From contig NZ_LNNH01000004.1 in the NCBI RefSeq assembly GCF_001542915.1, positions 112,549 through 153,664 on the forward strand: a stretch of 41,116 bases of DNA. Direction: 5' to 3'. Position 1 is the first letter of the stretch. The number at the start of each line of letters is the position of its first letter. The DNA comes from Peribacillus simplex (GTDB lineage: Bacteria > Bacillota > Bacilli > Bacillales > DSM-1321). The translations under genes and the position numbers were made by a program. The notes below the pieces were generated by a model. It did not search any database and was not told the DNA's origin. It saw nothing but the letters and a program-made list of their open reading frames with translations. Shown piece after piece: positions 25,593-34,404 of the stretch.

Positions 25593-26879
25593 ATGGCTGA
25601 AGTAAAAGTACCTGAATTAGCAGAATCAATTTCTGAAGGATCTATTGCGCAATGGTTAAAACAACCCGGTGACCATGTTGAAAAAGGAGAATATGTCCTT
25701 GAACTGGAAACGGATAAAGTAAACGTAGAAATCATTTCAGATTATACGGGTACACTTTCTGAACATTTAGCAGAAGAAGGCGACACTGTCCAAGTTGGAC
25801 AAGCGATCGCCATCGTCGATGAGAATGGATCAGCTGCAGCAGCTCCGAAGGCGGAAGCTCCAAAAGCAGAAGAAGCTAAGGAAGCTAAAGCCGAGCCAGC
25901 CAAAAAGGAACAAGCCGCTCCTGCTCAAGAGGCTCCGAAAGCAGAAACGAAGGAAGCAACATCCACTCAACAAGTTATTGCTTCACCAGCTGCAAGGAAA
26001 TTGGCTCGTGAAAAAGGGATTGACTTGACTCAAGTGCCTGTAGCCGACCCGCTAGGCCGTGTACGTGTACAAGATGTAGAAGCTGCAAGCAATGCACCAG
26101 CAGCACCTACAGCACCGGCAGCGGCAACAAATACAGCGCCAGCAGCTAAACAACCAGCAGCACCTGTTGAAGTGAATGATGACCGTATTGAAGTGGTTAA
26201 GATGACTCGCCGTCGTCAAACCATTGCCAAGCGTCTAGTTCAAGTACAATCCGAAGCAGCCATGCTTACAACTTTTAACGAAGTCGACCTTTCTGCAGTA
26301 ATGGAATTGCGCAGCCGCCATAAGGATTCTTTCGTGAAAGCGAATGATGTTAAACTTGGCTTCATGTCATTCTTCACTAAAGCAGTCATTGGCGCCTTGA
26401 AAAAATATCCGCTATTGAATGCAGAAATCAAAGGCGACCATATCCTGAAAAAGAACTTTTACGATATCGGTGTAGCTGTATCGACTGATGAAGGTTTAGT
26501 CGTTCCCGTTGTTAGGGATGCAGACCGCAAAAGCTTTGCTGAAATCGAAAAGAACATTTCGGATTTGGCTGTTAAAGCGCGTAACAATAAACTGGGTCTT
26601 TCTGATTTATCAGGTGGGACTTTTACCATCACAAATGGCGGGACTTTCGGTTCCCTATTATCAACACCGATCTTGAATGCCCCTCAAGTCGGGATTTTAG
26701 GAATGCATACAATTAAAACGCGTCCTATCGCTGTTGGAGAGCAAATCGAAAACAGACCGATGATGTACCTAGCATTATCTTACGATCACCGTATCGTTGA
26801 CGGTAAAGAAGCAGTCGGCTTCTTAGTGGCCATCAAAGATATGCTTGAAGATCCTGAGCAACTTTTACTTCAAGGATAA
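25593..26879 (+). CDS. odhB: Dihydrolipoyl succinyltransferase, E2 of 2-oxoglutarate dehydrogenase
   Basis: A 428-residue E2 with one lipoyl domain (residues 1-77, lipoyl-lysine Lys42 in ETDKVNVE), a long Ala/Pro/Lys/Glu linker (80-125), a peripheral subunit-binding domain ([16 protein letters not shown] through GRVRVQDV, about 128-165), a second Ala/Pro linker, and the catalytic domain (about 195-428) with SYDHRIVDG giving His399 and Asp403. It transfers the succinyl group to CoA. ATG at 25593 starts one base after the odhA stop, and GAGGGGGAG lies in the odhA end. A terminator follows at 26895. The E3 subunit is not in this window. Confidence 0.96.
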   Translation: MAEVKVPELAESISEGSIAQWLKQPGDHVEKGEYVLELETDKVNVEIISDYTGTLSEHLAEEGDTVQVGQAIAIVDENGSAAAAPKAEAPKAEEAKEAKAEPAKKEQAAPAQEAPKAETKEATSTQQVIASPAARKLAREKGIDLTQVPVADPLGRVRVQDVEAASNAPAAPTAPAAATNTAPAAKQPAAPVEVNDDRIEVVKMTRRRQTIAKRLVQVQSEAAMLTTFNEVDLSAVMELRSRHKDSFVKANDVKLGFMSFFTKAVIGALKKYPLLNAEIKGDHILKKNFYDIGVAVSTDEGLVVPVVRDADRKSFAEIEKNISDLAVKARNNKLGLSDLSGGTFTITNGGTFGSLLSTPILNAPQVGILGMHTIKTRPIAVGEQIENRPMMYLALSYDHRIVDGKEAVGFLVAIKDMLEDPEQLLLQG

Positions 26880-26894
26880 TAAATGAAATTATGT

Positions 26895-26927
26895 AAAAAA
26901 CCTCTGTCAATATGACAGAGGTTTTTT
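26895..26927 (+). terminator. Intrinsic terminator of odhAB
   Basis: AAAAAACCTCTGTCA and TGACAGAGGTTTTTT form the stem with a short loop, ending in a T-run. Confidence 0.9.
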
Positions 26928-27042
26928 CGCGAAAAAAAATAACTATATATTTTCATAGGTAAGAAATATGCATGCGTGGTTTATAACAATAACATGAAGG
27001 TTTGTGGATGATTTTAGTGTATAGTTGAATGAAATTGAATAA

Positions 27043-27087
27043 TTTTAAACGTTTTTGATTGATTCTTTAAACGTTTTCATATATGAT
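27043..27087 (+). promoter_or_regulatory. Promoter of fruRKA with two AAACGTTT operator-like sites
   Basis: TTGATT (27059-27064), a 17-bp spacer, TATGAT (27082-27087). Two copies of TTTAAACGTTTT lie at about 27045-27056 and 27066-27077, their centres 22 bp apart, that is two helical turns. One sits just upstream of the -35 box and one inside the spacer. The downstream copy reads TTTAAACGTTTTCA, one mismatch from the cre consensus. They may bind FruR, CcpA or both. Confidence 0.6.
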
Positions 27088-27113
27088 GATGGTATTAAAG
27101 CGAGGTGGATGGA

Positions 27114-27869
27114 ATGTTAACGACTGAAAGACATGAATTCATCATATCAATTCTAAAAAACCAAGGAACGGTAAAGCTTCAGGAACTTGTCGATCAGCTG
27201 CACGCATCGGAGTCGACGATTCGAAGGGATCTAGTGCAGCTAGAAGAAATGAAGTTGTTGAAACGTGTGCATGGCGGGGCCTCCTTGCTACAAAGAAAGG
27301 GCCTTGAACCGACAACGGTGGAAAAGCAAAATAAAGCAACGGCTGAAAAGCGGCTAATTGCAAATCGGGCGTCCTCTTTCATCGAGAAAAATGATTGCAT
27401 TTACCTTGATGCAGGTACGACAACGGCAGAAATGATTCCCTTTTTAAAAGAGAAGAATGTTACGGTCATGACAAATGGCCTTATGCATATTCCAAAACTG
27501 ATCGAGCTGCAAATCAAAACCGTCCTAGTGGGCGGCACAATAAAATTTTCGACAAATGCAGTTATCGGAAGCAATGCTGGACAATTTTTGAATGAATACA
27601 GATTTGATAAATGTTTCTTGGGAATGAACGGCATCCATCAAGAGATGGGTTTCACAACCCCGGATCCGGAAGAAGCCCAATTGAAGAAGCTGGCAATCAG
27701 TCTCTCTAATGAAACGTATGTGCTTTGTGACAGCTCTAAGCTGAATGAGGCGACGTTTGCAAAGGTTGCTGATGTAAGCGATGCCATCATCATAACGGAT
27801 GGGAATGATGAAGAGGCTGTTGCTCAACTGCAAAAAAATCCAAAGGTAAAGGTTGTGACCATTAAATGA
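27114..27869 (+). CDS. fruR: DeoR-family transcriptional repressor FruR
   Basis: A 251-residue DeoR-type regulator. The N-terminal winged helix-turn-helix covers residues 1-57 (TVKLQELVDQLHASESTIRR, then DLVQLEEMKLLKRVHGGA). The C-terminal sugar-phosphate sensor has IYLDAGTTTAEMIPFL, VMTNGLMHIPKL, VLVGGTIKFSTNAVIG and the DSSKLNEATFAKV block. In Bacillus FruR represses its own operon until fructose 1-phosphate accumulates. ATG at 27114 follows GAGGTGG by five bases; GTG at 27105 lies within that site. It is first in fruRKA and overlaps fruK by four bases (ATGA). Confidence 0.93.
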   Translation: MLTTERHEFIISILKNQGTVKLQELVDQLHASESTIRRDLVQLEEMKLLKRVHGGASLLQRKGLEPTTVEKQNKATAEKRLIANRASSFIEKNDCIYLDAGTTTAEMIPFLKEKNVTVMTNGLMHIPKLIELQIKTVLVGGTIKFSTNAVIGSNAGQFLNEYRFDKCFLGMNGIHQEMGFTTPDPEEAQLKKLAISLSNETYVLCDSSKLNEATFAKVADVSDAIIITDGNDEEAVAQLQKNPKVKVVTIK

Positions 27870-28786
27870 TTTATACAGTTACGCTCAATCCATCCATTGA
27901 TTATTTGGTAGAGGTGGAAAACTTTCAAATAGGGAATGTGAATCGGACTTCTTATGATGCGAAATTCCCCGGGGGGAAAGGGATCAATGTTTCGCGTGTT
28001 CTTAAAAGGCTTGGAAATGTTACGACGGCCTTAGGCTTCATCGGCGGTCAAACGGGTGAGTTCATCAAACGATTTTTAAAGCAAGAAGAGATTTATACGG
28101 ATTTTACGGAGATTGCGGGAGATACGAGAATTAACATTAAATTGAAAACGGGAGTCGAGACTGAAATAAATAGTCAGGGGCCCATCATTTCAAAAGGGAA
28201 TTACCGGCAATTATTCAGCCAGATCGAGCAGTTGAAAAATGATGATATCCTCATTTTGTCTGGCAGCATTCCTTCAAGCGTCCCTGCCGAGGTATATGAA
28301 GCAATGGCAGAGACTTGTTCTGCTAACGCCATTAAAGTGGTGGTGGATACAAGCGGCAAGGAATTACTGAATGTCCTTCCTCATCGGCCCTTTTTAATCA
28401 AACCCAATCATCATGAACTGGGCGAGCTATTTGGTACAGAAATCAGAACAGTTGCCGATGCCGTTGAGTATGGGAATAGATTGGTGGAAGAAGGGGCCCA
28501 GAACGTGATCGTTTCCATGGCGGGAGCGGGTGCGGTGCTTTGCTCGAACGGACAGTGCTACTCGGCAAATGTGCCAAAGGGAAAAGTCATCAACTCGGTA
28601 GGTGCCGGTGACTCCATGGTGGCAGGGTTCATTGGAACCTATGAAAAGACCAGTGATCTATTAGCTGCCTTTCGCTTCAGTCTTGCGGCAGGAAGCGCTA
28701 CTGCCTTTTCATCCGATCTAGGTACATTGGATAAAATTGAGGAATTATTGCCGCAAATCGATATCAAACAACTAACAGGAGGCTGA
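27866..28786 (+). CDS. fruK: 1-phosphofructokinase
   Basis: A 306-residue PfkB-family kinase that phosphorylates fructose 1-phosphate to fructose 1,6-bisphosphate. LNPSIDYLV starts the sugar-binding sheet, FPGGKGINVSRVLKRLG (residues 34-50) is the first PfkB signature, LSGSIPSS near 131 and the second signature VGAGDSMVAGF carries the catalytic base Asp249. Start ATG at 27866 overlaps the fruR stop in ATGA, showing translational coupling. It is followed four bases later by fruA, with AGGAGG in its last codons. Together with FruA it funnels imported fructose into glycolysis. Confidence 0.95.
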   Translation: MIYTVTLNPSIDYLVEVENFQIGNVNRTSYDAKFPGGKGINVSRVLKRLGNVTTALGFIGGQTGEFIKRFLKQEEIYTDFTEIAGDTRINIKLKTGVETEINSQGPIISKGNYRQLFSQIEQLKNDDILILSGSIPSSVPAEVYEAMAETCSANAIKVVVDTSGKELLNVLPHRPFLIKPNHHELGELFGTEIRTVADAVEYGNRLVEEGAQNVIVSMAGAGAVLCSNGQCYSANVPKGKVINSVGAGDSMVAGFIGTYEKTSDLLAAFRFSLAAGSATAFSSDLGTLDKIEELLPQIDIKQLTGG

Positions 28787-28790
28787 CTCT

Positions 28791-30683
28791 ATGAAAATCA
28801 CGGACTTGTTAAAATTGGATACAATCATCATCGATCTTCAAAGTGCTACAAAGCAAGCTGTCATTGATGAATTGTCAGGGAAGCTAGCCGAGGCTGACCG
28901 ATTGAATGATGTGGAGGCATTCAAAGCCGCCATCCTAAAACGTGAAGAACAAAGCACGACAGGAATTGGAGAAGGAATTGCGATCCCTCACGCTAAAACG
29001 AGCGCCGTGAAGATACCTGCCATCTGTTTCGGTAGATCTATGAACGGTGTCGATTACGAATCGCTTGATGGCATGCCTGCACATTTGTTCTTTATGATAG
29101 CAGCAAGCGACGGAGCGAATGCGGATCACTTGGAAACCTTATCACGCCTTTCTTCCTTATTGATGGATGAACAGTTCAGAGCCCGCTTGATCTCCGCATC
29201 CTCTGGTGAGGAGATCATTGAAATCATCAACCATAAAGAAATGGAAGCCGATGCAGAAGAAGAGGAAGAGCTGCATTCGAGCAATAGTGAAAGCGGTCCA
29301 AAAAACGGCAAGGTCCTCGCTGTTACAGCGTGCCCGACAGGGATTGCCCATACCTATATGGCAGCCGATGCGCTCAAGGCGAAAGCGAAGGAATTGGGTA
29401 TCGACTTCAAAGTGGAAACAAATGGCTCAACAGGAATCAAGAATGCTTTGACCGCTGCAGAAATTGCAGAGGCGGATGCGATCATCGTAGCCGCTGATAA
29501 ACAGGTGGAGATGGATCGTTTTAATGGGAAGCATGTGATAATCGTTCCGGTTGCCCAAGGAATCCGGAAGACCGAAGAACTGTTGACTAGAGCCGTGAAA
29601 CAGGATGCGCCTGTTTACAAAGGAACTGGCCATGATAAAAGAGACGAAGCGGACTCAACTAAAAGCGGTCTGGGCATTTACAAACACTTAATGAATGGGG
29701 TAAGTAATATGCTCCCATTTGTAGTAGGTGGCGGTATCTTGGTTGCGCTTTCTTTCTTTTTTGGAATCGAGGCCGCTGATCCGACAAATCCGGAGTATAA
29801 TCCGATTGCCAAAGCATTGAGCGATATCGGAGGGGGAACGAGCGGTGCCTTCTTCCTGCTTGTTCCTGTACTTGCCGGCTTCATCGCTTCCAGTATTGCC
29901 GATCGACCAGGCTTTGCCCCTGGTATGGTTGGGGGGCTATTGGCTGCACAGGCCCATGCCGGTTTTCTTGGCGGACTGATTGCCGGTTTCCTTGCTGGTT
30001 ATGTCGTCTTGCTATTGAAGAAATTGTTTTCAAAGTTACCTCATACCCTTGAGGGAATAAAGCCTGTACTGCTTTATCCTGTTTTTGGGATGTTAATTAC
30101 CGGATTGATCATGATTTTTCTCATCAATGAACCAGTGACGGCCATTAATCAAGGCTTGACCAATTGGCTCCAAGGATTATCTGGCACGAATGCAATATTC
30201 CTTGGGTTGATCCTTGGGGGCATGATGGCAGTGGATATGGGCGGCCCCCTTAATAAAGCGGCTTTCACTTTTGGCATTGCGGCTATCGAAGCTTCAAGTT
30301 TTGGACCGCATGCCGCAGTAATGGCCGGCGGAATGGTCCCGCCACTCGGAATTGCTTTGGCGACAACGTTCTTCAAAAGCAAATTCAGTGAAATGGAACG
30401 GAAATCAGGCTTTACCAACTACTTTATGGGCGCTTCATTCATTACAGAAGGAGCGATCCCTTTTGCGGCAGCGGATCCACTGCGCGTCATCGTCAGCAGT
30501 GTAATCGGTTCAGCGACTGCGGGGGCACTGTCAATGGCTTTTCATGTAACACTGCCTGCACCCCATGGAGGAATATTCGTCGTTCCGCTTGTTAATCATC
30601 CATTTCTCTATTTGCTGGCCATATTAATAGGCTCTCTCATCACTGCTTTACTTTTGGGTGTATGGAAAAAGAAACAGCTATGA
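28791..30683 (+). CDS. fruA: Fructose PTS transporter EIIABC
   Basis: A 630-residue single-chain PTS permease in the order A-B-C. EIIA (1-150) has the phosphorylated His67 in GEGIAIPHAKT. An acidic linker leads to EIIB (about 174-275) with the phospho-cysteine Cys181 in VTACPTGIAHTYMAADAL. EIIC (about 295-630) has some eight to ten membrane segments including LPFVVGGGILVALSFFFGI, MAVDMGGPLNKAAF, and EGAIPFAAADP. It imports fructose as fructose 1-phosphate using phosphate from HPr, feeding FruK. ATG at 28791 follows AGGAGG. Length and domain order match B. subtilis FruA. The bidirectional terminator at 30692-30724 closes the operon. Confidence 0.95.
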   Translation: MKITDLLKLDTIIIDLQSATKQAVIDELSGKLAEADRLNDVEAFKAAILKREEQSTTGIGEGIAIPHAKTSAVKIPAICFGRSMNGVDYESLDGMPAHLFFMIAASDGANADHLETLSRLSSLLMDEQFRARLISASSGEEIIEIINHKEMEADAEEEEELHSSNSESGPKNGKVLAVTACPTGIAHTYMAADALKAKAKELGIDFKVETNGSTGIKNALTAAEIAEADAIIVAADKQVEMDRFNGKHVIIVPVAQGIRKTEELLTRAVKQDAPVYKGTGHDKRDEADSTKSGLGIYKHLMNGVSNMLPFVVGGGILVALSFFFGIEAADPTNPEYNPIAKALSDIGGGTSGAFFLLVPVLAGFIASSIADRPGFAPGMVGGLLAAQAHAGFLGGLIAGFLAGYVVLLLKKLFSKLPHTLEGIKPVLLYPVFGMLITGLIMIFLINEPVTAINQGLTNWLQGLSGTNAIFLGLILGGMMAVDMGGPLNKAAFTFGIAAIEASSFGPHAAVMAGGMVPPLGIALATTFFKSKFSEMERKSGFTNYFMGASFITEGAIPFAAADPLRVIVSSVIGSATAGALSMAFHVTLPAPHGGIFVVPLVNHPFLYLLAILIGSLITALLLGVWKKKQL

Positions 30684-30691
30684 ATAAAAAG

Positions 30692-30724
30692 GGCGGGTCC
30701 AATTAAATTGGACCCGTCTTTTGG
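30692..30724. terminator. Bidirectional terminator after fruA
   Basis: GGCGGGTCCAATT pairs with AATTGGACCCGTC (one G-T pair), followed by TTTT to the right and by CCCTTTTT on the minus strand. It can also stop the minus-strand gene ending at 30835. Confidence 0.85.
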
Positions 30725-30834
30725 ATGTTAAAAAGCTTTTGTTATTTCATCGCGCTAGGCATATTTATAAAGTCCTTGCTTTTCTTACATGGGCATTCCG
30801 AGGATAACTTCTTTCATGTCTGCCTGCCAGCCAT

Positions 30835-31248
30835 TCAAGAAAGCTTAACATACAGTGTTTTCTTCACACCCCTTTCTTTAATGAAAAAAGACTTGCTAAC
30901 ACAAATCGTATATATGAATACGATTACTGACCAAATGAAATTCCCGGTAAAAGGGGGGTGATTATTGTAGAATGAAAGAATACAACTTATCATTCCAAAT
31001 CCAAAAGAGTATAAAATCATTAACCAAAATCCCCATTTTCTTAAGCTCATATAACCATATATGACGATCAGTGAAAATATCGCCAATGTGATCCTGAATA
31101 ATCGTTCCGGGAAGAGAGGTAAACCGAATCGCTCCGCCACACTAACATCATTAGCATTTGCATCGAAGAATAGTGCCGTGGCAATCAATACAACCGCGCC
31201 AAACAAATAAAAATAGCTGATCAACGTTACGCCTAAAGGTCTTTTCAT
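30835..31248 (-). CDS. Small membrane protein of unknown function
   Basis: 137 residues with four hydrophobic segments: GVTLISYFYLFGAVVLIATAL, a short loop SVAERFGLPLFPERLFR, LAIFSLIVIYGYMSL, WGFWLMILYSFGFGMI and IWSVIVFIYTI. The N-terminus KRPLGVTLISYFYLFGA is of a kind seen in several small uncharacterised Bacillus membrane proteins; I assign no function. ATG at 31248 follows AGGTG by six bases, which supports translation. The plus-strand frames opposite it have no ribosome site. It appears to be a single gene; transcription could end at 30692-30724. Confidence 0.6.
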   Translation of the reverse strand: MKRPLGVTLISYFYLFGAVVLIATALFFDANANDVSVAERFGLPLFPERLFRITLAIFSLIVIYGYMSLRKWGFWLMILYSFGFGMISCILSFYNNHPPFTGNFIWSVIVFIYTICVSKSFFIKERGVKKTLYVKLS

Positions 31249-31356
31249 GTATTCACCTGCTTTATATTTGTTCGAAGGATTCCACGGAATCTGATTGTCT
31301 TATGAAAATCCTCACACCATTATGGATTTTTCTTGGGTCCGGATTGGACACCAACA

Positions 31357-31725
31357 TTATTTCCATTCCAAAATTTCGATCCGGTTTCCGAAGGGATCTG
31401 CTACATAAATGCGGTCTGCTCCAGGTAGCCTCTCATCTTCAATAAACGATATATCGTTTTGGTTTAAATGCTGTTTCAGTCCTGAAAGATTTTCAATTTC
31501 AAGCGCTGGATGGGCCTTTCGGGCAGGAATGAATGGTTCCTCTATCCCGATATGTATGTTGACCGAACCCGCTTCGAACCATACTCCCCCGTTCACTTTA
31601 AGGCTCGCGGGCTTTTCGACTTCCCTCAGCTTTAGAATGCCATGATAAAACTTCCTTGATATGTCCTCGCTGCCCTTGGGGGATGCTAATTGGAAATGAT
31701 CGATCGATTTAAATTGGAATTCCAT
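31357..31725 (-). CDS. VOC-family (glyoxalase/bleomycin-resistance fold) protein
   Basis: A 122-residue single VOC module, two beta-alpha-beta-beta-beta units. The start IDHFQLASPKGSEDISRKFY gives the usual metal-ligand His near residue 9; VNIHIGIEE gives a second histidine, and the ending ADRIYVADPFGNRIEILEW is the classic VOC finish with the metal glutamate. Members include glyoxalase I, fosfomycin and bleomycin resistance proteins and dioxygenases, so the substrate stays open. ATG at 31725 follows AAGGAGAG. A weak hairpin at about 31315-31335 may terminate it. It could be transcribed together with the membrane protein gene about 108 bases downstream. Confidence 0.8.
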   Translation of the reverse strand: MEFQFKSIDHFQLASPKGSEDISRKFYHGILKLREVEKPASLKVNGGVWFEAGSVNIHIGIEEPFIPARKAHPALEIENLSGLKQHLNQNDISFIEDERLPGADRIYVADPFGNRIEILEWK

Positions 31726-31901
31726 TATTCTACACTCTCCTTATTCATTATATTTCCAATTTTAAAACGAAAACTACAATAAGGAAAGCTTAATTAATCT
31801 ATCGGAATCGATAAGCAGGCTTTATCGCCTAATCGAAGACAAAGGCATAAGTTTTACGCTACTGGGTATAGAAATAAAAAGAAAAAAAGGAGGGAACGTG
31901 A

Positions 31902-32306
31902 ATGCTGAAGAAATATACGTTAAAAACGACAAAAAGGGATGATATGATCGATGTTTCAAACGATGTGCAGGCTTTCATTTCTGAATGCGGGATTCAAGAG
32001 GGCATAGCGCTCATTTATTGCCCGCATACGACGGCTGGAATCACGATCAACGAGAATGCCGATCCGGATGTCAAGAAGGATATGCTTAGAAGGTTGGACG
32101 AGCAATATCCTTGGGATCATACACTGGACTTACATATGGAAGGAAATACGGCGGCACATTTGAAATCAAGTACGGTCGGTTCTTCACAGCAGGTGATCAT
32201 TCATGGAGGGAATTTGATTCTTGGTACATGGCAGGGTGTGTTTTTTTGTGAATTCGACGGACCGAGAGATAGACACTATTTCATTAAATTGGATGTTGAC
32301 AGGTGA
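31902..32306 (+). CDS. YjbQ/UPF0047-family protein (YugU-like)
   Basis: 134 residues, the full length of the UPF0047 family. The block IYCPHTTAGITINENADPDVKKDM is the family signature, with a histidine of the putative active site; HMEGNTAAHLKSS and GTWQGVFFCEFDGPRDR are the other two conserved segments. Members are trimeric; E. coli YjbQ has weak thiamine phosphate synthase activity, but the natural role is unsettled. ATG at 31902 follows AGGAGGG by seven bases. The GNAT gene starts 24 bases after its stop with no terminator between, so they likely form a two-gene unit. The 176 bases upstream show no promoter that I can place with confidence. Confidence 0.88.
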   Translation: MLKKYTLKTTKRDDMIDVSNDVQAFISECGIQEGIALIYCPHTTAGITINENADPDVKKDMLRRLDEQYPWDHTLDLHMEGNTAAHLKSSTVGSSQQVIIHGGNLILGTWQGVFFCEFDGPRDRHYFIKLDVDR

Positions 32307-32329
32307 ATTGGGAAAATGGAGGATAAAAA

Positions 32330-32902
32330 ATGGAAGATGTTCGAATCGTGGGTAAAAGAGTTAGTTTACGAAATGTGAAGGAAGCCGATTTCAAATGCTT
32401 ATGGAGCTTGAAATATGGGGAAGTTAGCCCGGAATGGAAGAAGTGGGATGCACCGTATTTTCCTTTGGAGCTCGTTGATTTCACTACGTTTATCGACAAA
32501 GAAACGAAGATGAAAGCGTTCGATGAAAAAATAGGGGCTTATTCAGAGCTTCTGCTTGAAATCGATGATCAAATAATAGGTTCCATTGTTTATTACTGGG
32601 AACACCAACCTTCACGTTGGCTTGAAATCGGAATTACGATTTTTGATCCAACGTATTGGAATGGAGGCTATGGAACGGAAGCGTTGATTCTGTACATAAG
32701 CTACTTGTTTGAAAATATTGAGATCGAAAGGGTTGGGCTGACCACCTGGTCAGGCAATCCGCGTATGATGGCTGTTGGGGAAAAGGCAGGTATGCAAATT
32801 GAAGGCAGGATGAGAAAATGCCGTTATCATGATGGCGTTTACTATGATTCAATCAGAATGGGACTATTACGTGAAGAATGGGAATCAAATAAGTCCGTGT
32901 AA
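32330..32902 (+). CDS. GNAT-family N-acetyltransferase
   Basis: A 190-residue acetyltransferase of the RimJ/RimL and SpeG-like branch. VSLRNVKEADFKCLWSLKYG opens the fold, EIGITIFDPTYWNGGYGTEA is strand 4 and the acetyl-CoA loop (WNGGYGTEAL in place of Q/RxxGxG/A), and RVGLTTWSGNPRMMAVGEKA with GMQIEGRMRKCRY is the typical N-x-x-x-x-x-x-E-K-x-G-F block. The acceptor is unknown. ATG at 32330 follows GGAGG. It lies 24 bases behind the YjbQ-family gene. It is not closely alike to the GNAT at 4420. Confidence 0.82.
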   Translation: MEDVRIVGKRVSLRNVKEADFKCLWSLKYGEVSPEWKKWDAPYFPLELVDFTTFIDKETKMKAFDEKIGAYSELLLEIDDQIIGSIVYYWEHQPSRWLEIGITIFDPTYWNGGYGTEALILYISYLFENIEIERVGLTTWSGNPRMMAVGEKAGMQIEGRMRKCRYHDGVYYDSIRMGLLREEWESNKSV

Positions 32903-32994
32903 TTTTTTCCTTGATTTCCTTGGAAAAAATTTAGCGCTGTTTTCTCTTATATGGTCTGTTATCCTTGGTAGATGCTTAACAAGGAGGTTACAAG

Positions 32995-33594
32995 ATGAAA
33001 TTATCAGCAATAATAGCCGTGATAATGACTCTAAGCGTCATCGCTATAGGAATCGTTTTTCCTAAAGGAACGACCAGTAAAGCTTCTGATGGAGCAACCA
33101 AGCATGTCATCAAACAAGGCGAATCGATATGGGACATTGCCAAGCAGTATGGTGTACCGATCGCGAAGTTGAAAGAAGCCAATCATAATGTCAACAATGT
33201 TGCCGAACCTGGTAAAAAATTGATCATTCCACATGTAATGAGTGAAAAAGATAAAGAATTATTAGCAAGGCTTGTGCATGCAGAAGCCAAAGGGGAACCG
33301 TACAGAGGTAAGGTGGAAGTCGCAGGTGTAGTATTGAATCGTTTGGACAGTGATGAATTTCCCGATACTGTAAGGGAAGTGATTTACCAAAAAAATCAGT
33401 TCTCTCCTGTCGGTGATGGCAGTATCAACCGACCTGCCGGAAAAGACGCCAAGAAGGCCGTTAATGAAGCGTTGGCCATTCATGGCTACACAAATGATGC
33501 CTTGTATTTTTGGAATCCAAGCATCTCGGACAGCAAATGGATGAAAAAATTGGAGGTCATCAAAGTCATCGGCGGCCATCATTTTGCCATTTAA
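32995..33594 (+). CDS. LysM plus SleB/CwlJ-type cell-wall hydrolase (YkvT-like)
   Basis: 199 residues: a signal or anchor helix (LSAIIAVIMTLSVIAIGIVF), a LysM peptidoglycan-binding module (about 36-80, HVIKQGESIWDIAKQYGVPI to GKKLIIP) and a Hydrolase_2 catalytic domain (about 87-199) starting LLARLVHAEAKGEPY, whose glutamate matches the catalytic residue of SleB-like lytic enzymes. B. subtilis YkvT has the same layout and size. Such enzymes cleave cortex or vegetative wall; whether this one acts in germination is not shown. ATG at 32995 follows AAGGAGG. It ends at the terminator at 33612-33647. CwlJ, from the same superfamily, is encoded 7 kb to the right. Confidence 0.87.
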   Translation: MKLSAIIAVIMTLSVIAIGIVFPKGTTSKASDGATKHVIKQGESIWDIAKQYGVPIAKLKEANHNVNNVAEPGKKLIIPHVMSEKDKELLARLVHAEAKGEPYRGKVEVAGVVLNRLDSDEFPDTVREVIYQKNQFSPVGDGSINRPAGKDAKKAVNEALAIHGYTNDALYFWNPSISDSKWMKKLEVIKVIGGHHFAI

Positions 33595-33611
33595 AAGAAT
33601 TGACCTTGAGT

Positions 33612-33647
33612 AAACCGGCTCAACCCATCATGGGAGGCCGGTTTTTT
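33612..33647 (+). terminator. Intrinsic terminator after the YkvT-like gene
   Basis: AACCGGC and GGCCGGTT form the outer stem and CCCAT/ATGGG the inner one, followed by TTTTTT. It also faces the convergent ArsR gene. Confidence 0.8.
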
Positions 33648-33663
33648 ATTGCCATGAAGCATG

Positions 33664-34251
33664 TTACTCGATAGTAGCCCACATCTCGCGTGGGTTCAGT
33701 TCATAAATGCCGTTTTCCCTATACATGATGCTGCCGATGATGAACTCACGTCTTATCGTTGCGTGATCATCATGAAAGGAGTGAATGAACGCATTCAGTT
33801 CTTTTTCCTTATATTTACGGCCGCTTTCCAAGAGGCTTGCCATATGATAAAGAACGATCAATTTCTTTTTCCTCTGGGCTGGGATGGTTTTTAATCGGCT
33901 ATCTGCTGTTAGGAAATTTTCAAGGATCTTTTTATGATCTCCTGACAGTTTTTTATTGTCCATTTTATTGGATTCCCCCTCATAAGAAATCATTTCAGGT
34001 AATGCTCGTGAATAATGCTGAAGCACATCATCATTCAAATAATAATATACCGAATTTTTTTCCCGCCGATCTCTCACTAAATTGACCTCTTTCAATTTCG
34101 TCAAATGGTGTGAAATGGTAGGGGCTGTCAGGTTCAAGATGCCTGCAAGTGCCTGACCGCGTTTTGGACCATTTGCGAGAATGGATATAATCCGTATCCT
34201 CGTCACATCCCCCATTGTTTTATGGAATGCGACCAATTTTTCAATTTGCAC
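33664..34251 (-). CDS. ArsR-family regulator with C-terminal DUF2087
   Basis: 195 residues. The N-terminal 85 form an ArsR winged helix: KTMGDVTRIRIISILANGPK, LAGILNLTAPTISHHLTKLK as recognition helix, and DRREKNSVYYYLND as wing. The C-terminal part (about 105-190) matches DUF2087: KKILENFL, KTIPAQRKKKLIVLYHMASLL, YKEKELNAFI, DDHATIRREFI and YELNPRE. No metal-binding cysteines are seen in the HTH domain, so a metal sensor role is unlikely. The start is GTG at 34251 with AGGAGGA six bases upstream; the ATG overlapping it is out of frame. The inverted repeat over its own promoter suggests autorepression, and the divergent hemolysin III gene may share the control region. Confidence 0.82.
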   Translation of the reverse strand: MQIEKLVAFHKTMGDVTRIRIISILANGPKRGQALAGILNLTAPTISHHLTKLKEVNLVRDRREKNSVYYYLNDDVLQHYSRALPEMISYEGESNKMDNKKLSGDHKKILENFLTADSRLKTIPAQRKKKLIVLYHMASLLESGRKYKEKELNAFIHSFHDDHATIRREFIIGSIMYRENGIYELNPREMWATIE

Positions 34252-34262
34252 ATGGATTCCTC

Positions 34263-34315
34263 CTGATTAGATTATTGTCTAATTAGATACTAATCTAATC
34301 AGTTTTCGATTTCAA
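34263..34315 (-). promoter_or_regulatory. Promoter and operator of the ArsR-type gene
   Basis: Minus-strand TTGAAA (34315-34310), a 17-bp spacer, TAGTAT (34292-34287). Across the -10 box and start site lies CTGATTAGATTA (34263-34274) with its perfect reverse complement TAATCTAATCAG (34291-34302), and between them the palindrome TCTAATTAGA. This is the layout of an autoregulatory ArsR operator. Confidence 0.65.
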
Positions 34316-34356
34316 GTTAATATTCACTTTTCTACATGGCTTTTACTTAACTGATG

Positions 34357-34362
34357 TATAAT
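34357..34362 (+). promoter_or_regulatory. -10 box of the hemolysin III family gene
   Basis: TATAAT at 34357-34362 with a weak -35 region, 43 bases before the ATG. It lies about 55 bases from the ArsR operator. Confidence 0.4.
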
Positions 34363-34404
34363 AAAGATATGAAAAATGTTAATGGAAGAGTTAGGAGCTG
34401 TAAC

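Noticed and set aside
31845..31880. Sigma-B promoter before the YjbQ-family gene (GTTTTA with GGGTAT)
   Set aside because: The two boxes are only seven bases apart, far short of the 12 to 14 required.
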